Of a stretch of 44,285 nt of DNA, positions 26,729-35,260 are shown one piece after another (position 1 is the first letter of the stretch; the number at the start of each line of letters is the position of its first letter). Below the pieces are notes generated by a model. It had not been told where the DNA came from and did not search any database. It saw only the letters and a list, made by a program, of their open reading frames with translations. The DNA comes from Dyella flagellata. Lineage in GTDB: Bacteria; Pseudomonadota; Gammaproteobacteria; Xanthomonadales; Rhodanobacteraceae. A program made the translations under genes and the position numbers. The stretch is taken from positions 60,734-105,018 of the forward strand of contig NZ_BSOA01000008.1 of assembly GCF_030160275.1 (NCBI RefSeq), in the 5' to 3' direction.

Positions 26729-26758
26729 GCTCCCTCCCGTGCAAGCAGGGGAGGGAGC
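26729..26758. repeat. Palindromic element of the GCTCCCTCCC family
   Basis: GCTCCCTCCC-N10-GGGAGGGAGC, a perfect 10-bp dyad, directly abuts the GTAG-type element and ends 13 bp before the gcvP stop. Two different palindromic elements are thus stacked in one 110-bp intergenic gap. Confidence 0.75.
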
Positions 26759-26771
26759 TGAGCATCAGCGC

Positions 26772-29657
26772 TTACGCTTCGGCTTCTTCCTTGTACGCAT
26801 CAATCGGAATACATGCGCACATCACGTTCTTGTCGCCGTAGACGTTATCCACGCGCGCCACCGGCGACCAGTACTTCTGCAGCTTCAGGCTGGGCAGTGG
26901 GAAGGCCGCAAGCTCGCGCGGGTAAGCGTGCGTCCATTCCGTGCCGGTCACCATGCTGGCGGTGTGCGGCGCGTTCTTGAGCGGATTGTCTTCGCGGTCC
27001 AGGCGGCCGTCTTCGATCGCGCGGATTTCGTCGCGGATCTGGATCATCGCGTCGATGAAGCGATCCAGCTCGTGCATCGATTCGCTTTCCGTCGGTTCCA
27101 CCATCAGCGTGCCGGCCACCGGGAAGCTAAGGGTCGGTGCGTGGAAGCCGAAGTCGATCAGGCGCTTGGCCACGTCTTCGGCGCTGATGCCGGTGCGGTC
27201 CTTGAGCGGACGCAGGTCGAGGATGCACTCGTGCGCCACCAGGCCGTTGCGGCCGGTGTACAGCGTCTCGTAATGCGAAGCCAGGCGCTTGGCGATGTAG
27301 TTGGCGTTGAGCAGTGCCACCTGCGTGGCCTTGCGCAAGCCTTGCTGGCCCATCAGCGTGATGTACATCCACGAGATCGGCAGGATGCTGGCGCTGCCGA
27401 AGCTGGCCGCGCTCACCATGCCGACCTTGCTTTCACCGCCAAGCGTGCGTGGCAGGAACGGTGCCAAGTGCGACTTCACCGCACACGGACCCACGCCAGG
27501 GCCGCCGCCGCCGTGCGGAATGCAGAAGGTCTTGTGCAGGTTGAGGTGCGAGACGTCCGAGCCCCACTTGCCGGGCTTGGCCAGGCCGACCAGCGCGTTC
27601 ATGTTGGCGCCGTCGGTGTACACCTGGCCACCGTGCTGGTGCACGATCTCGCAGATGCGCACCACGTCTTCCTCGAACACGCCGTGCGTGGAGGGGTAGG
27701 TGATCATCAGCGCGGCGAGGCGGTCGGAATACTTCTCCGCCTTGGCGCGAATGTCTTCGACGTCGACGTTGCCGTTGCTGTCGCACTTGGTGACCACCAC
27801 CGTCATGCCGCACATTTGCGCGGAAGCCGGATTGGTGCCGTGCGCCGATTCGGGAATCAGGCAGATGTCGCGCTGGTCTTCGCCGCGCGAGCGGTGGTAT
27901 TCGCGAATGGCGAGCAGGCCGGCGTATTCGCCCTGCGCACCGGAATTGGGCTGCAGGCTCACCGCATCGTAGCCGGTGCATTCCACCAGCATGGCTTCCA
28001 GCTCATCGATCAGCTGCTTGTAGCCTTGCGTCTGGTCGGCCGGGGCAAGCGGATGGATGCCGCCGAATTCAGGCCAGGTCACCGGGATCATCTCGGCGGT
28101 GGCGTTGAGCTTCATGGTGCAGCTGCCCAGCGGGATCATGGTGCGATCCAGCGCCAGGTCCTTGTCGGCCAGCGAGCGCATGTAGCGCAGCAGCTCGTGT
28201 TCGCTGTGGTGGGTGTTGAACACCGGATGCTGCAGGAAAGCCTCTTGACGCTGCAGCGCGGCCGGCAGTTCGTCCGGTGTGGCGGCATTGGCTTCGTCGA
28301 TGTCGACGATCTCGGCACCGAACAGCTTGGCCAGCGCCAGCACGTCGGCGCGCGTGGTGGTTTCATCCAGGCTGATGCCCACGCTCTGACCGTGGATCTG
28401 GCGCAGGTTCAAGCCGGCGCTTACCGCCTTGGCATGGATCGCGTCAGCATCGACATTGGTGATGTGCAGCGTATCGAAGAAGGCGCTGCCGACCGTCATG
28501 CCGGCACGGCGTAGCGCCGCGGCAAGAATGGCGGCAAATCGATGCGTGCGCTGCGCAATGCGCTTGAGGCCATCCGGGCCGTGATACACCGCGTACATGC
28601 TGGCCATCACGGCCAGCAATACCTGCGCGGTGCAGATGTTGGACGTGGCCTTTTCACGGCGGATATGCTGCTCGCGCGTTTGCAGGGTGAGGCGGTAGGC
28701 CGGCTTGCCTTGCGCATCCACCGACACGCCGATCAAGCGGCCCGGCATGGAGCGCTTGTAGGCATCGCGGCAGGCGAGATAGGCGGCATGCGGACCGCCG
28801 AAACCGAACGGCACGCCGAAGCGCTGGCTATTGCCGACCACGATGTCCGCGCCCCATGAGCCGGGCGAGGCGATCAGCGTCAGTGCAAGCAGGTCGGTGG
28901 CCACCGCAACGATGCCGCCACGAGCATGCACTGCATCGGCCACCGCGTGGTAGTCGCGGATCTGGCCGTAAGTGTTGGGGTACTGCAACAGCACGCCGAA
29001 GCTGTCGACGCTGGAGGCTTCCGCCGGTTCGCCAACGTGCAATTGGATGCCGACGCCGTCGGCGCGCGTATGCAGCACTTCCAGCGTTTGCGGATGCACG
29101 TCGTTGGCGACGAAGAAGACGTTGCTCTTGGACTTCGCCGAACGCTTTGCCAGCGTCATCGCTTCGCCAGCGGCGGTCGCTTCGTCCAGCAGCGAGGCAT
29201 TGGAGATGTCCATGCCGGTGAGATTGGCCACCATGGTCTGGAAGTTGATCAGCGCTTCCATGCGGCCTTGCGAGATCTCCGCCTGGTACGGCGTGTAGGC
29301 CGTGTACCAGGCCGGGTTTTCCAGGATGTTGCGCAGGATGACATTCGGCGTCAGCGTGCCGTGGTAACCCTGGCCGATGAAATTTTTGAAGACCTTGTTC
29401 TTGCGCGCGATGGCGCGGATCTTTGCCAGCGCCTCTTCTTCCGTGACGCTTTGCGGCAGCGCCAGCGGCGCCTGGGACTTGATCTGACCCGGCACGATGG
29501 CGTCGGTCATGGCCTCCAGCGAGTCATGGCCGATTGCGCGCAGCATCTGGGCGATTTCGGCATCGTTGGGGCCGATATGACGCTCAAGGAAGGCGTCGTG
29601 GTGCTCGAGTTCGCGCAGGGAAGGGGAGACCGAGGGAGATGAAGGTGCTTGGGGCAT
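26772..29657 (-). CDS. gcvP: Glycine dehydrogenase (decarboxylating), P-protein of the glycine cleavage system
   Basis: 961 residues from ATG 29657 ([17 protein letters not shown]), full family length; the open frame continues upstream but only through riboswitch sequence. The P-protein decarboxylates glycine with PLP and passes the aminomethyl group to lipoyl H-protein. The PLP lysine is Lys709 in [20 protein letters not shown]. Other signatures are [14 protein letters not shown] near the N-terminus, [31 protein letters not shown], and the single-chain form with both halves (LPLGS-type [12 protein letters not shown] present). Expression should be glycine-induced through the riboswitch just upstream. 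gcvH and gcvT are not in the window. Confidence 0.98.
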   Translation of the reverse strand: MPQAPSSPSVSPSLRELEHHDAFLERHIGPNDAEIAQMLRAIGHDSLEAMTDAIVPGQIKSQAPLALPQSVTEEEALAKIRAIARKNKVFKNFIGQGYHGTLTPNVILRNILENPAWYTAYTPYQAEISQGRMEALINFQTMVANLTGMDISNASLLDEATAAGEAMTLAKRSAKSKSNVFFVANDVHPQTLEVLHTRADGVGIQLHVGEPAEASSVDSFGVLLQYPNTYGQIRDYHAVADAVHARGGIVAVATDLLALTLIASPGSWGADIVVGNSQRFGVPFGFGGPHAAYLACRDAYKRSMPGRLIGVSVDAQGKPAYRLTLQTREQHIRREKATSNICTAQVLLAVMASMYAVYHGPDGLKRIAQRTHRFAAILAAALRRAGMTVGSAFFDTLHITNVDADAIHAKAVSAGLNLRQIHGQSVGISLDETTTRADVLALAKLFGAEIVDIDEANAATPDELPAALQRQEAFLQHPVFNTHHSEHELLRYMRSLADKDLALDRTMIPLGSCTMKLNATAEMIPVTWPEFGGIHPLAPADQTQGYKQLIDELEAMLVECTGYDAVSLQPNSGAQGEYAGLLAIREYHRSRGEDQRDICLIPESAHGTNPASAQMCGMTVVVTKCDSNGNVDVEDIRAKAEKYSDRLAALMITYPSTHGVFEEDVVRICEIVHQHGGQVYTDGANMNALVGLAKPGKWGSDVSHLNLHKTFCIPHGGGGPGVGPCAVKSHLAPFLPRTLGGESKVGMVSAASFGSASILPISWMYITLMGQQGLRKATQVALLNANYIAKRLASHYETLYTGRNGLVAHECILDLRPLKDRTGISAEDVAKRLIDFGFHAPTLSFPVAGTLMVEPTESESMHELDRFIDAMIQIRDEIRAIEDGRLDREDNPLKNAPHTASMVTGTEWTHAYPRELAAFPLPSLKLQKYWSPVARVDNVYGDKNVMCACIPIDAYKEEAEA

Positions 29658-29700
29658 GAAAAAGGCGTCCGAAGAACGCGTGCAGGCCGCACGCGGGGCG

Positions 29701-29881
29701 CCCCTCTGTCCTTTTGCCTGAGAGTTTGGAAGCGACCGGTCCGACAAACCTTTTGCTTCGTGCCCCTTCGGCGCCGGATTTAACCGGTCTCTCCAGAGTC
29801 TTGGTCCACGGCGGTATGGAGCCTGAGCGATTACGGGCGTTGCGCCTTCGGCAGCGGGTATAGGCCCGCTTCTCCCACCGT
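29701..29881 (-). promoter_or_regulatory. Tandem glycine riboswitch in the gcvP leader
   Basis: Two glycine aptamers in series are read on the minus strand. The first starts at GGTGGGAGAAGC (about 29880), continues with CCGAAGGCGCAACGCCCG, and ends near GCTCAGGCTCC. The second runs from GACTCTGGAGAGACCGG (about 29800) through CGCCGAAGGGGCA to AACTCTCAGGCAAAAGGACAG and AGGGG (about 29701). The linker between them is short, as in cooperative tandem types. The remaining ~45 bases before gcvP hold a GC-rich hairpin (GGGGCGCCCC) that could be the expression platform. Glycine binding is expected to turn gcvP on. Confidence 0.93.
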
Positions 29882-29915
29882 GTACGTCAAGGCGGTGATT
29901 ATACCTCGCGCCGTG

Positions 29916-29941
29916 GTGTAGGTTGGCACCCCAACCTACAC
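29916..29941. repeat. Single GTAG-headed palindrome
   Basis: GTGTAGGTTGG-CACC-CCAACCTACAC, an 11-bp perfect dyad with a 4-nt loop and GTAG at the head, lies between the divergent gcvP leader and the VOC gene. It is a single hairpin, not a pair, with a different core from the GCTGGGAT units. Confidence 0.65.
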
Positions 29942-29975
29942 CCCAGAATGGCCACCGCCGGCGAGAGCAGCAATC

Positions 29976-30395
29976 ATGAACAAACCCCCTTTCCGCCTGG
30001 AACAACTCGATCACATCGTCCTGCGTGCCTACGACTTGCCCATCATGCAGGCGTTCTATTGCGACGTGCTGGGCTGCACGCAGGAGCGCCGGCAGGACGA
30101 GATCGGGCTGGTGCAGCTACGTGCCGGCAACTCGCTGATCGACCTGGTCAGCATCGAAGGCAAGCTTGGCCGCCATGGGGGTAAGGGGCCGGGGACCGAA
30201 GGGCACAACATGGATCACCTGTGCCTGAGCGTGGCCGGCTACGACGAAGCCGCCATCCTGGCGCACCTGAACGCGCATGGCGTGCGGATTGGCGAGATCG
30301 GCAGCCGTTATGGCGCCAAGGGCGAGGGTCCATCCATTTATCTGTTTGATCCGCAAGGCAACATGGTGGAGCTGAAGGGGCCGCCCAACGCTTAG
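29976..30395 (+). CDS. VOC-superfamily protein (glyoxalase/bleomycin-resistance fold)
   Basis: 139 residues. Two beta-alpha-beta-beta-beta units are visible. His13 in [23 protein letters not shown], His81 in [10 protein letters not shown] and Glu132 in GNMVELKG are candidate metal ligands, three of the usual positions. The size and the [10 protein letters not shown] ending are typical of single-domain VOC proteins such as glyoxalase-I-like or dioxygenase-like members. The exact reaction cannot be assigned. It is divergent from gcvP; the promoter must share the gap with the riboswitch leader. Confidence 0.9.
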   Translation: MNKPPFRLEQLDHIVLRAYDLPIMQAFYCDVLGCTQERRQDEIGLVQLRAGNSLIDLVSIEGKLGRHGGKGPGTEGHNMDHLCLSVAGYDEAAILAHLNAHGVRIGEIGSRYGAKGEGPSIYLFDPQGNMVELKGPPNA

Positions 30396-30484
30396 CGGCC
30401 AAGCCATCCGGGCGTTGCATACGTATGCTTTAAAAAAGCATGGGCCATAGGTCACGAATTTAACTTTTGTGACAGGGTTCTCGT

Positions 30485-30490
30485 TATAAT
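30485..30490 (+). promoter_or_regulatory. Consensus -10 element with no nearby coding start
   Basis: TATAAT, a perfect sigma70 -10 hexamer, stands in an A/T-rich island (about 30421-30490). The -35 is weak (AACTTT at 17 bp, or TTTTGTGACA slightly closer). The first convincing coding start downstream is more than 300 bp away, so the transcript would have a long leader or be an RNA gene. Confidence 0.55.
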
Positions 30491-30496
30491 GCTGCT

Positions 30497-30800
30497 TCCC
30501 CAGGGCGCGTGTGCCTGTTTGCCGTCCCGACGGCGCAGTGCAGAAGCGAGTGCGGTCCCGCGAAGCATCCCCCAGGCATTCGCGCTGGACTTCACGACGG
30601 CTTTCGATGCTTGCGGATCTTCAGTGGCGCGTCTTCGTACCTGCCATGCCGATCCGGCTGTTCCTGGCGCAAGGAGTTTGAGGCATCGGCCGGCTTCCCC
30701 ACCCGGTTGATCCGTTCACCGCGAAGGTATTCGCAGGCTGTCCGCAGCGCGCGGGAGCTTAGGCTCTTGCGCGCGTGGTCGCGTGCGGCCACGCGCAGGA
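30497..30800 (+). ncRNA. Candidate structured RNA or long 5' leader
   Basis: About 300 bp with no plausible gene on either strand, preceded by the perfect -10 element. It is rich in hairpins: GCCGT-CCCG-ACGGC (30520-30533), GCGAGTGC with GCATTCGC (30547-30583), the strong GCGCGCGGGAGC-TTAG-GCTCTTGCGCGC (30747-30774), and CGCGTG-CGGC-CACGCG (30780-30795). It matches none of tmRNA, RNase P RNA, SRP RNA or a common riboswitch by eye. It may be a small RNA or the regulatory leader of the next gene. No terminator with a T-tract is present. Confidence 0.3.
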
Positions 30801-30821
30801 CTTTGGCTACGGGATTCTTCA

Positions 30822-31826
30822 ATGCGTCGAGCAGCGGCATGGGTGGTCGTGCGCTTGCAGTTCGAGGATGTCGGTGTGTGTGAATCGGATTTTTCCAGGC
30901 GTCCGGCAGAGGGCGCACAAGCGGATACCGCGCATGTTTCCGATCGTGAGGTCGGGCAATTGCTTAGCGACTTACCGTCGGCGCATGCTGCGCACACCGC
31001 GCAGGATGGTCGTGCGTGGAAGCGCCGCCTGCACGATCCTGCCAAGCGGGCGCGCCGTGTCTCGCGCGTAGTGCGGCACATTCGCTTCGTGTACTTCGCC
31101 CATGTCGACGACGACAGCCTGTATGGCGATTACCACCACGAGCTGGTCACTGCCGAAGTGCTGATGGACCGCGTGCTTGCCGCGCGCGCCTCCGGCATGA
31201 AGGCGATCCACCCGTATCTGCACGGCGAGGTGGAAGAGCGGCTGTTCAATCGTCCGCCGCGCGGCAGTTTCATGCAGGTAACGCCCGAATACGTTCGCTG
31301 GTACGGACGCGAAGGCGTGCGTCGCGTCGAGCCGATGGTGCGCGAGGAGCTGGCCATCGAGCTGATGGGTGAGTACGGCTACAACTACAGCGATGCATTG
31401 GACATCGCCACCAACAATTCCAGCGCGCTGCCGCGCAGGGAACAGACTTGGCTGCTGGCGCGGGCCAAAACACCCATTTATTGCCGCCCCCTGCATGCTA
31501 CGGAGTTCCAGCAACTCGTACGCGCCATCGAGGCAGCCTACAACGTGCCATCGAATGACGTCCGGGTAACCAACGCCAATACCGAAATCGCGCGACGCGC
31601 GGCAGCGGTACTCGGCACCTTGTTGGATGAATATGTGGAAGTGCCCTTCCACGTACCGGCGCTGGCGGACGCCTTCGCGGAATTTCACCGCGCGCATCTG
31701 CTGCGCGTGGCGCATGCGAGCCTGACCGGTTTGCAGCCGATGCCGGTGACCGGCGTGCTGGGCTGGTTTTCCGCCAAGCGTGCGCGAATCTATGCCGAAG
31801 TGCAGGCTCGCCTGGCGGAGCGTTAA
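30822..31826 (+). CDS. Hypothetical protein, no recognised family
   Basis: 334 residues if it starts at ATG 30822; no good Shine-Dalgarno is present, a GTG at 30783 is the alternative, and codon usage becomes clearly coding only from about 30820. The first ~90 residues are polar and variable, with a basic stretch RRLHDPAKRARRVSRVVRHI. The remainder looks like a compact soluble alpha/beta protein: IRFVYFAHVDDDSLYGDYHH, MKAIHPYLHGEVEERLF and REELAIELMGEYGYNYSDAL, then a mainly helical C-terminus. There is no signal peptide or membrane segment. I do not recognise a domain and propose no function. It ends just before a GTAG-type REP pair. Confidence 0.7.
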   Translation: MRRAAAWVVVRLQFEDVGVCESDFSRRPAEGAQADTAHVSDREVGQLLSDLPSAHAAHTAQDGRAWKRRLHDPAKRARRVSRVVRHIRFVYFAHVDDDSLYGDYHHELVTAEVLMDRVLAARASGMKAIHPYLHGEVEERLFNRPPRGSFMQVTPEYVRWYGREGVRRVEPMVREELAIELMGEYGYNYSDALDIATNNSSALPRREQTWLLARAKTPIYCRPLHATEFQQLVRAIEAAYNVPSNDVRVTNANTEIARRAAAVLGTLLDEYVEVPFHVPALADAFAEFHRAHLLRVAHASLTGLQPMPVTGVLGWFSAKRARIYAEVQARLAER

Positions 31827-31833
31827 CCAGCGC

Positions 31834-31906
31834 GTAGGCTGGGATGCCAATCCCAGCATTACCATGCACGCAACACCACGAAGCTGGGATTGCCATCCCA
31901 GCCTAC
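31834..31906. repeat. GTAG-type REP pair, best-preserved copy
   Basis: Two 20-bp palindromes, GCTGGGATGCCAATCCCAGC and GCTGGGATTGCCATCCCAGC, are inverted. GTAG is at the left end (31834-31837), CTAC at the right end (31903-31906), and a spacer contains CATGCACGCA. Nearly identical to 15625-15697. Confidence 0.88.
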
Positions 31907-31916
31907 GCCATGGGCA

Positions 31917-34900
31917 TTACAGCGAAATCGCCTTCTGCCCAGCCGCTTTCAACTTGCCGTTGAGCGCCGTCAGCTCCTGCTGCTTCAGCTTCTGCCACTC
32001 GCCGAGCGTCGCGGTCAGCGTTTGCGATAGCGTCGCGTAAGACTGCTGCGCATCCGGACTCGGATTGGCATCCGCGTCATCGACGGCGCTGAGCAGTTTT
32101 TCCAGGTTCGCCGAGAGGCTGCGCAAACTATCCGTGCGATGCGGCTGCAAGAACATGGCAGTACGCGGATCGGTGTGCAGCGGCATGCCGGAAACATCCG
32201 AGGTCTGCGTTATCAGCGCCGCAATCTGGTCGTGCAGTGCACCGCTGGCATGCGACTGGCGGTCATCCAGCGCCTGCAGCAGCTTTTTCGCTTCGGCTGC
32301 TGCTTTGGATGCCTGTCCTGACACCGTTTCCACCTTGGTAGCCAGTTCGAATTCACGCTGCATGGCGGCCACCGAAACGGTTACGCGCGGATCCGGTTTG
32401 ATGACCAGCGGTTGCCGATAGCTGTGCCCACCGACGCTGAGTTCCACGGTGTAATTGCCAGGTGGTGCCCACACGCCATCCTTCTGATGGTGGCGTCCCT
32501 CTTCGCCCTTGCCGGCGTAGCGCAGATTCCAAACGAACCTGTGCATGCCTGGCGTGGTTGCCACCGCGGTGGGAATCGGCACCCACTCCGGCGCGAATTC
32601 CAGCTTCGCCGGATCGAGCATCGGCGGTTTGTCGTCGCTGCTGAAACTGCGCACCTTGTGATTCTGCGCATCCAGGATGGTCAGGGTGACCGGGCCTTTG
32701 GCGTGTTCCGGCAAGGCGTAGTCGATCATGGCGCCATCGGGCGGATTGGCCGCCAGCGGTTCGTCCTTGGGCATCGGCGTGCCGGTGAACTCCGGATGGC
32801 GCACGCGGTAGGCATCGGCAGGCTTGAACAGCATCGCAGTGTGCAGGCTGGCGTCTTCCATCTGTCGCAGTGCCGTCATGTCGTCCATGATCCAGAAACC
32901 ACGGCCATGCGTGGCGATCACCAGGTCGTCCTGATGCACGTCGATGTCCCGCACGGAGGTCGACGGCAGATTCTGCTGCAACGGCTGCCAATGCGCGCCA
33001 TCGTCGAACGATAGGTACATGCCTTTTTCGGTGCCGGCGTAGAGCAGGCCTTTGCGTACCGGATCTTCGCGCACCACGTTCACGAAGCTGTCGGACGGAA
33101 TGCCGTTGTCGATGCGAGTCCAACTCTTGCCGCCATCGGTGGTGCGGTAGATGTAGGCGGAGTCGTCATCCAGGCGATGGCGGTCGACGGCGAGATACGC
33201 CACGTCCGGGCTGAAGTGCGAAGGCTCGATGCCACCGACTTTCGACCAGGGTGTGAGTGCGCTGGGGGTGACATTGCTCCAATGTGCGCCCTCATCGTCG
33301 GTGCGCCATACCAGCCCGTCGTCCGTGCCGACCCATAGCGCCTTGGCGCTGAGCGGGGAGGGCGCGATGGTGTAGATCACGCCGCGCTGCTTGTCTGGAT
33401 GGTTGTCGTCGGCCGCGGTGGCCGCATCGAGGTTGGCGGGCACGCCCGCATCCGTTCGAGTGAGGTCGGGGCTGATCGGCGCCCAGTGCTCGCCGCCGTC
33501 CGCGGTGCGGAACAGGCGTTGATTGGCGAAGTACAGCACCTTGTGATCGCGCTTGGAAAACTCCAGCGGCAGCGTCCATGCCGCACGGTAATGCGCGGCG
33601 GGGTAGGCCAGTGTGGGGTCGACATTGCGTACCTGCTCGCTACGCATATCGAGCTTGTCCACGCGGCCGCCGTAGACGATGTCGTGATCGTCCGGATCGG
33701 GCGCGATCATGTCGCTCTCGCCGCCGGGAGTGAGTTCGTGGAACTGCTGCATGGTGATGCCGTCGTGGCTGCCGCTGCGGCTGGGCAGCGCCACCGCGCC
33801 GGAATCCTGCTGGGCGCCATAGACCCAGTACGGGAAGCGGTTGTCGGTGCTGACGTGATAGATCTGCGCGGTGGGCTGGTTGTACCAGCTGCTCCAGGTG
33901 GTGCCGCCGTTGAGTGTGATCAGCGTGCCCTGGTCGACGCCGAGGATCTGCCGGTTCGGGTTGGTCGGGTCGATCCACATCTCGTGGAAATCGTCGCCGG
34001 TGGGGTCGCCTTTCAGCGCGATGAAATGCTTGCCGCCATCCTCGGAGCGCAACACGATGGTGTTCATCACATAGATGCGGTCGGCATTCTTCGGATCGAC
34101 CGTGAGCCGGTTGAAATACCAGCCACGCTGCCAGATGCGCTGATCATCGGTGATGTGCTTCCAGTGTGCGCCGGCATCGTCGGAGCGATACAGGCCGCCT
34201 TCGCCATTGGGCGCGTCGACCAGCGCATAGACGCGCTTGGGATCGCTGGGTGTGGTGGCCAGTCCGATTCGGCCGGGATGTCCGGCGAAACCGTTGCCCT
34301 GGACCTGCGTCCAGTGCGAGCCACCGTCGTGAGACACATACAAGCCACTGCCCGGTCCGTTCGAGGGCGGATAAACGCTCCACGGTGGGCGGCGCGTCTG
34401 CCACAAGGCTGCGTAGATGGTGTTCGAATCATCCGGCTGGAAGGCGAGATCGATCGCACCGGTGTCGTTGTCCTTGAACAGCACTTTCTCCCAGTGCTGG
34501 CCGCCATCGGTGGAGCGGAACACGCCGCGCTCAGCGTTCGGGCCGTAGGCATGGCCGAGCGCAGCGACGAACACCCGCTCGGGATGCTGCGGATCAACCA
34601 GGATGCGTCCGATCTGCCGGCTGTCCTCCAGGCCGATGTGGCTCCAGTGCTTGCCGCCGTCGGTGGATTTGTACATGCCATTGCCGTGCGCGATGTCCGA
34701 TCGCATGTCGGCTTCGCCGGTGCCGACATAAAGGGTGTCCGGTTGCGACGGCGCCAACGCGATGGCGCCAATCGAGCCCACATGCTGGTCGTCGAAGATC
34801 GCTTGCCAGGTGCGGCCGGCATCGTTGGTCTTCCACACGCCGCCATCCACTGCGCCGAAATAGAAATGCCGGTCATCGCCGGGAACGCCGGTTACGGCGA

Positions 34901-35087
34901 GCACGCGGCCACCGCGGAAGGGACCGACCAGGCGCCAGTGCAGGTCCTGGAACAGCGAGGGATCGACAGTGGCGTGGGCGGCGAAGGCGGTGCTGATGCC
35001 GAGCGTGAGTAGAGCGAGGCGACGCAGGTGCACGGGGCGGTATCTCTTGCTGGAAAGACGGTTTGCTCCCACTGAACGAGGCTTCAT
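31917..35087 (-). CDS. Secreted sortilin/VPS10-type beta-propeller protein, paralogue 1
   Basis: 1056 residues from ATG 35087, supported by GAGGAGCGGAGA just ahead; the TTG at 35105 is less likely. A long basic N-terminus and hydrophobic segment (LRRLALLTLGISTAFAAHA) form the signal peptide, followed by LHWRLVGPFRGGRVLAV. The body is a run of BNR/Asp-box blades (GVWKTNDAGRTWQ, GMYKSTDGGKHWS, GVFRSTDGGQHWE, GLYRSDDAGAHWK, and more) typical of VPS10/sortilin- and xyloglucanase-like two-propeller folds. It ends with an Ig-like domain (GNYTVELSVGGHSYRQPLVI) and a helical tail. Catalytic residues cannot be assigned; a role as secreted glycosidase, peptidase partner or binding protein is possible. 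Paralogue 2 is at 37503. Confidence 0.88.
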   Translation of the reverse strand: MKPRSVGANRLSSKRYRPVHLRRLALLTLGISTAFAAHATVDPSLFQDLHWRLVGPFRGGRVLAVTGVPGDDRHFYFGAVDGGVWKTNDAGRTWQAIFDDQHVGSIGAIALAPSQPDTLYVGTGEADMRSDIAHGNGMYKSTDGGKHWSHIGLEDSRQIGRILVDPQHPERVFVAALGHAYGPNAERGVFRSTDGGQHWEKVLFKDNDTGAIDLAFQPDDSNTIYAALWQTRRPPWSVYPPSNGPGSGLYVSHDGGSHWTQVQGNGFAGHPGRIGLATTPSDPKRVYALVDAPNGEGGLYRSDDAGAHWKHITDDQRIWQRGWYFNRLTVDPKNADRIYVMNTIVLRSEDGGKHFIALKGDPTGDDFHEMWIDPTNPNRQILGVDQGTLITLNGGTTWSSWYNQPTAQIYHVSTDNRFPYWVYGAQQDSGAVALPSRSGSHDGITMQQFHELTPGGESDMIAPDPDDHDIVYGGRVDKLDMRSEQVRNVDPTLAYPAAHYRAAWTLPLEFSKRDHKVLYFANQRLFRTADGGEHWAPISPDLTRTDAGVPANLDAATAADDNHPDKQRGVIYTIAPSPLSAKALWVGTDDGLVWRTDDEGAHWSNVTPSALTPWSKVGGIEPSHFSPDVAYLAVDRHRLDDDSAYIYRTTDGGKSWTRIDNGIPSDSFVNVVREDPVRKGLLYAGTEKGMYLSFDDGAHWQPLQQNLPSTSVRDIDVHQDDLVIATHGRGFWIMDDMTALRQMEDASLHTAMLFKPADAYRVRHPEFTGTPMPKDEPLAANPPDGAMIDYALPEHAKGPVTLTILDAQNHKVRSFSSDDKPPMLDPAKLEFAPEWVPIPTAVATTPGMHRFVWNLRYAGKGEEGRHHQKDGVWAPPGNYTVELSVGGHSYRQPLVIKPDPRVTVSVAAMQREFELATKVETVSGQASKAAAEAKKLLQALDDRQSHASGALHDQIAALITQTSDVSGMPLHTDPRTAMFLQPHRTDSLRSLSANLEKLLSAVDDADANPSPDAQQSYATLSQTLTATLGEWQKLKQQELTALNGKLKAAGQKAISL

Positions 35088-35260
35088 TCTCCGCTCCTCT
35101 TGCAAGTGGGGGAGGGGTAGAACTGCGCCGGGGAGAGGGAACGGTCATCGCACTGTAACGCTGTCACGATCTAACCCCCAGGGTAAACCGATGGCATATA
35201 GCCAAGCGGCCCCTACATGCGCGATAAGGGCCGGCTAACCTGCTGCCGCCTGGATGCCAA

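Noticed and set aside
26739-28514. A 591-codon plus-strand frame opposite gcvP
   Set aside because: It covers conserved gcvP motifs on the other strand and shows no domain or ribosome binding site.
29658-30014. N-terminal extension of gcvP to 30014
   Set aside because: The open frame runs through the glycine riboswitch; its translation is unrelated to P-proteins, and ATG 29657 gives the family's usual length.
30592-30918. A 108-codon basic minus-strand frame in the candidate RNA region
   Set aside because: No Shine-Dalgarno, no family likeness, and it overlaps the 5' end of the plus-strand coding region; it is more likely chance.
33399-35012. Long plus-strand frame opposite the first beta-propeller gene
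   Set aside because: Antisense shadow; the repeats it seems to contain mirror the blade repeats on the minus strand.
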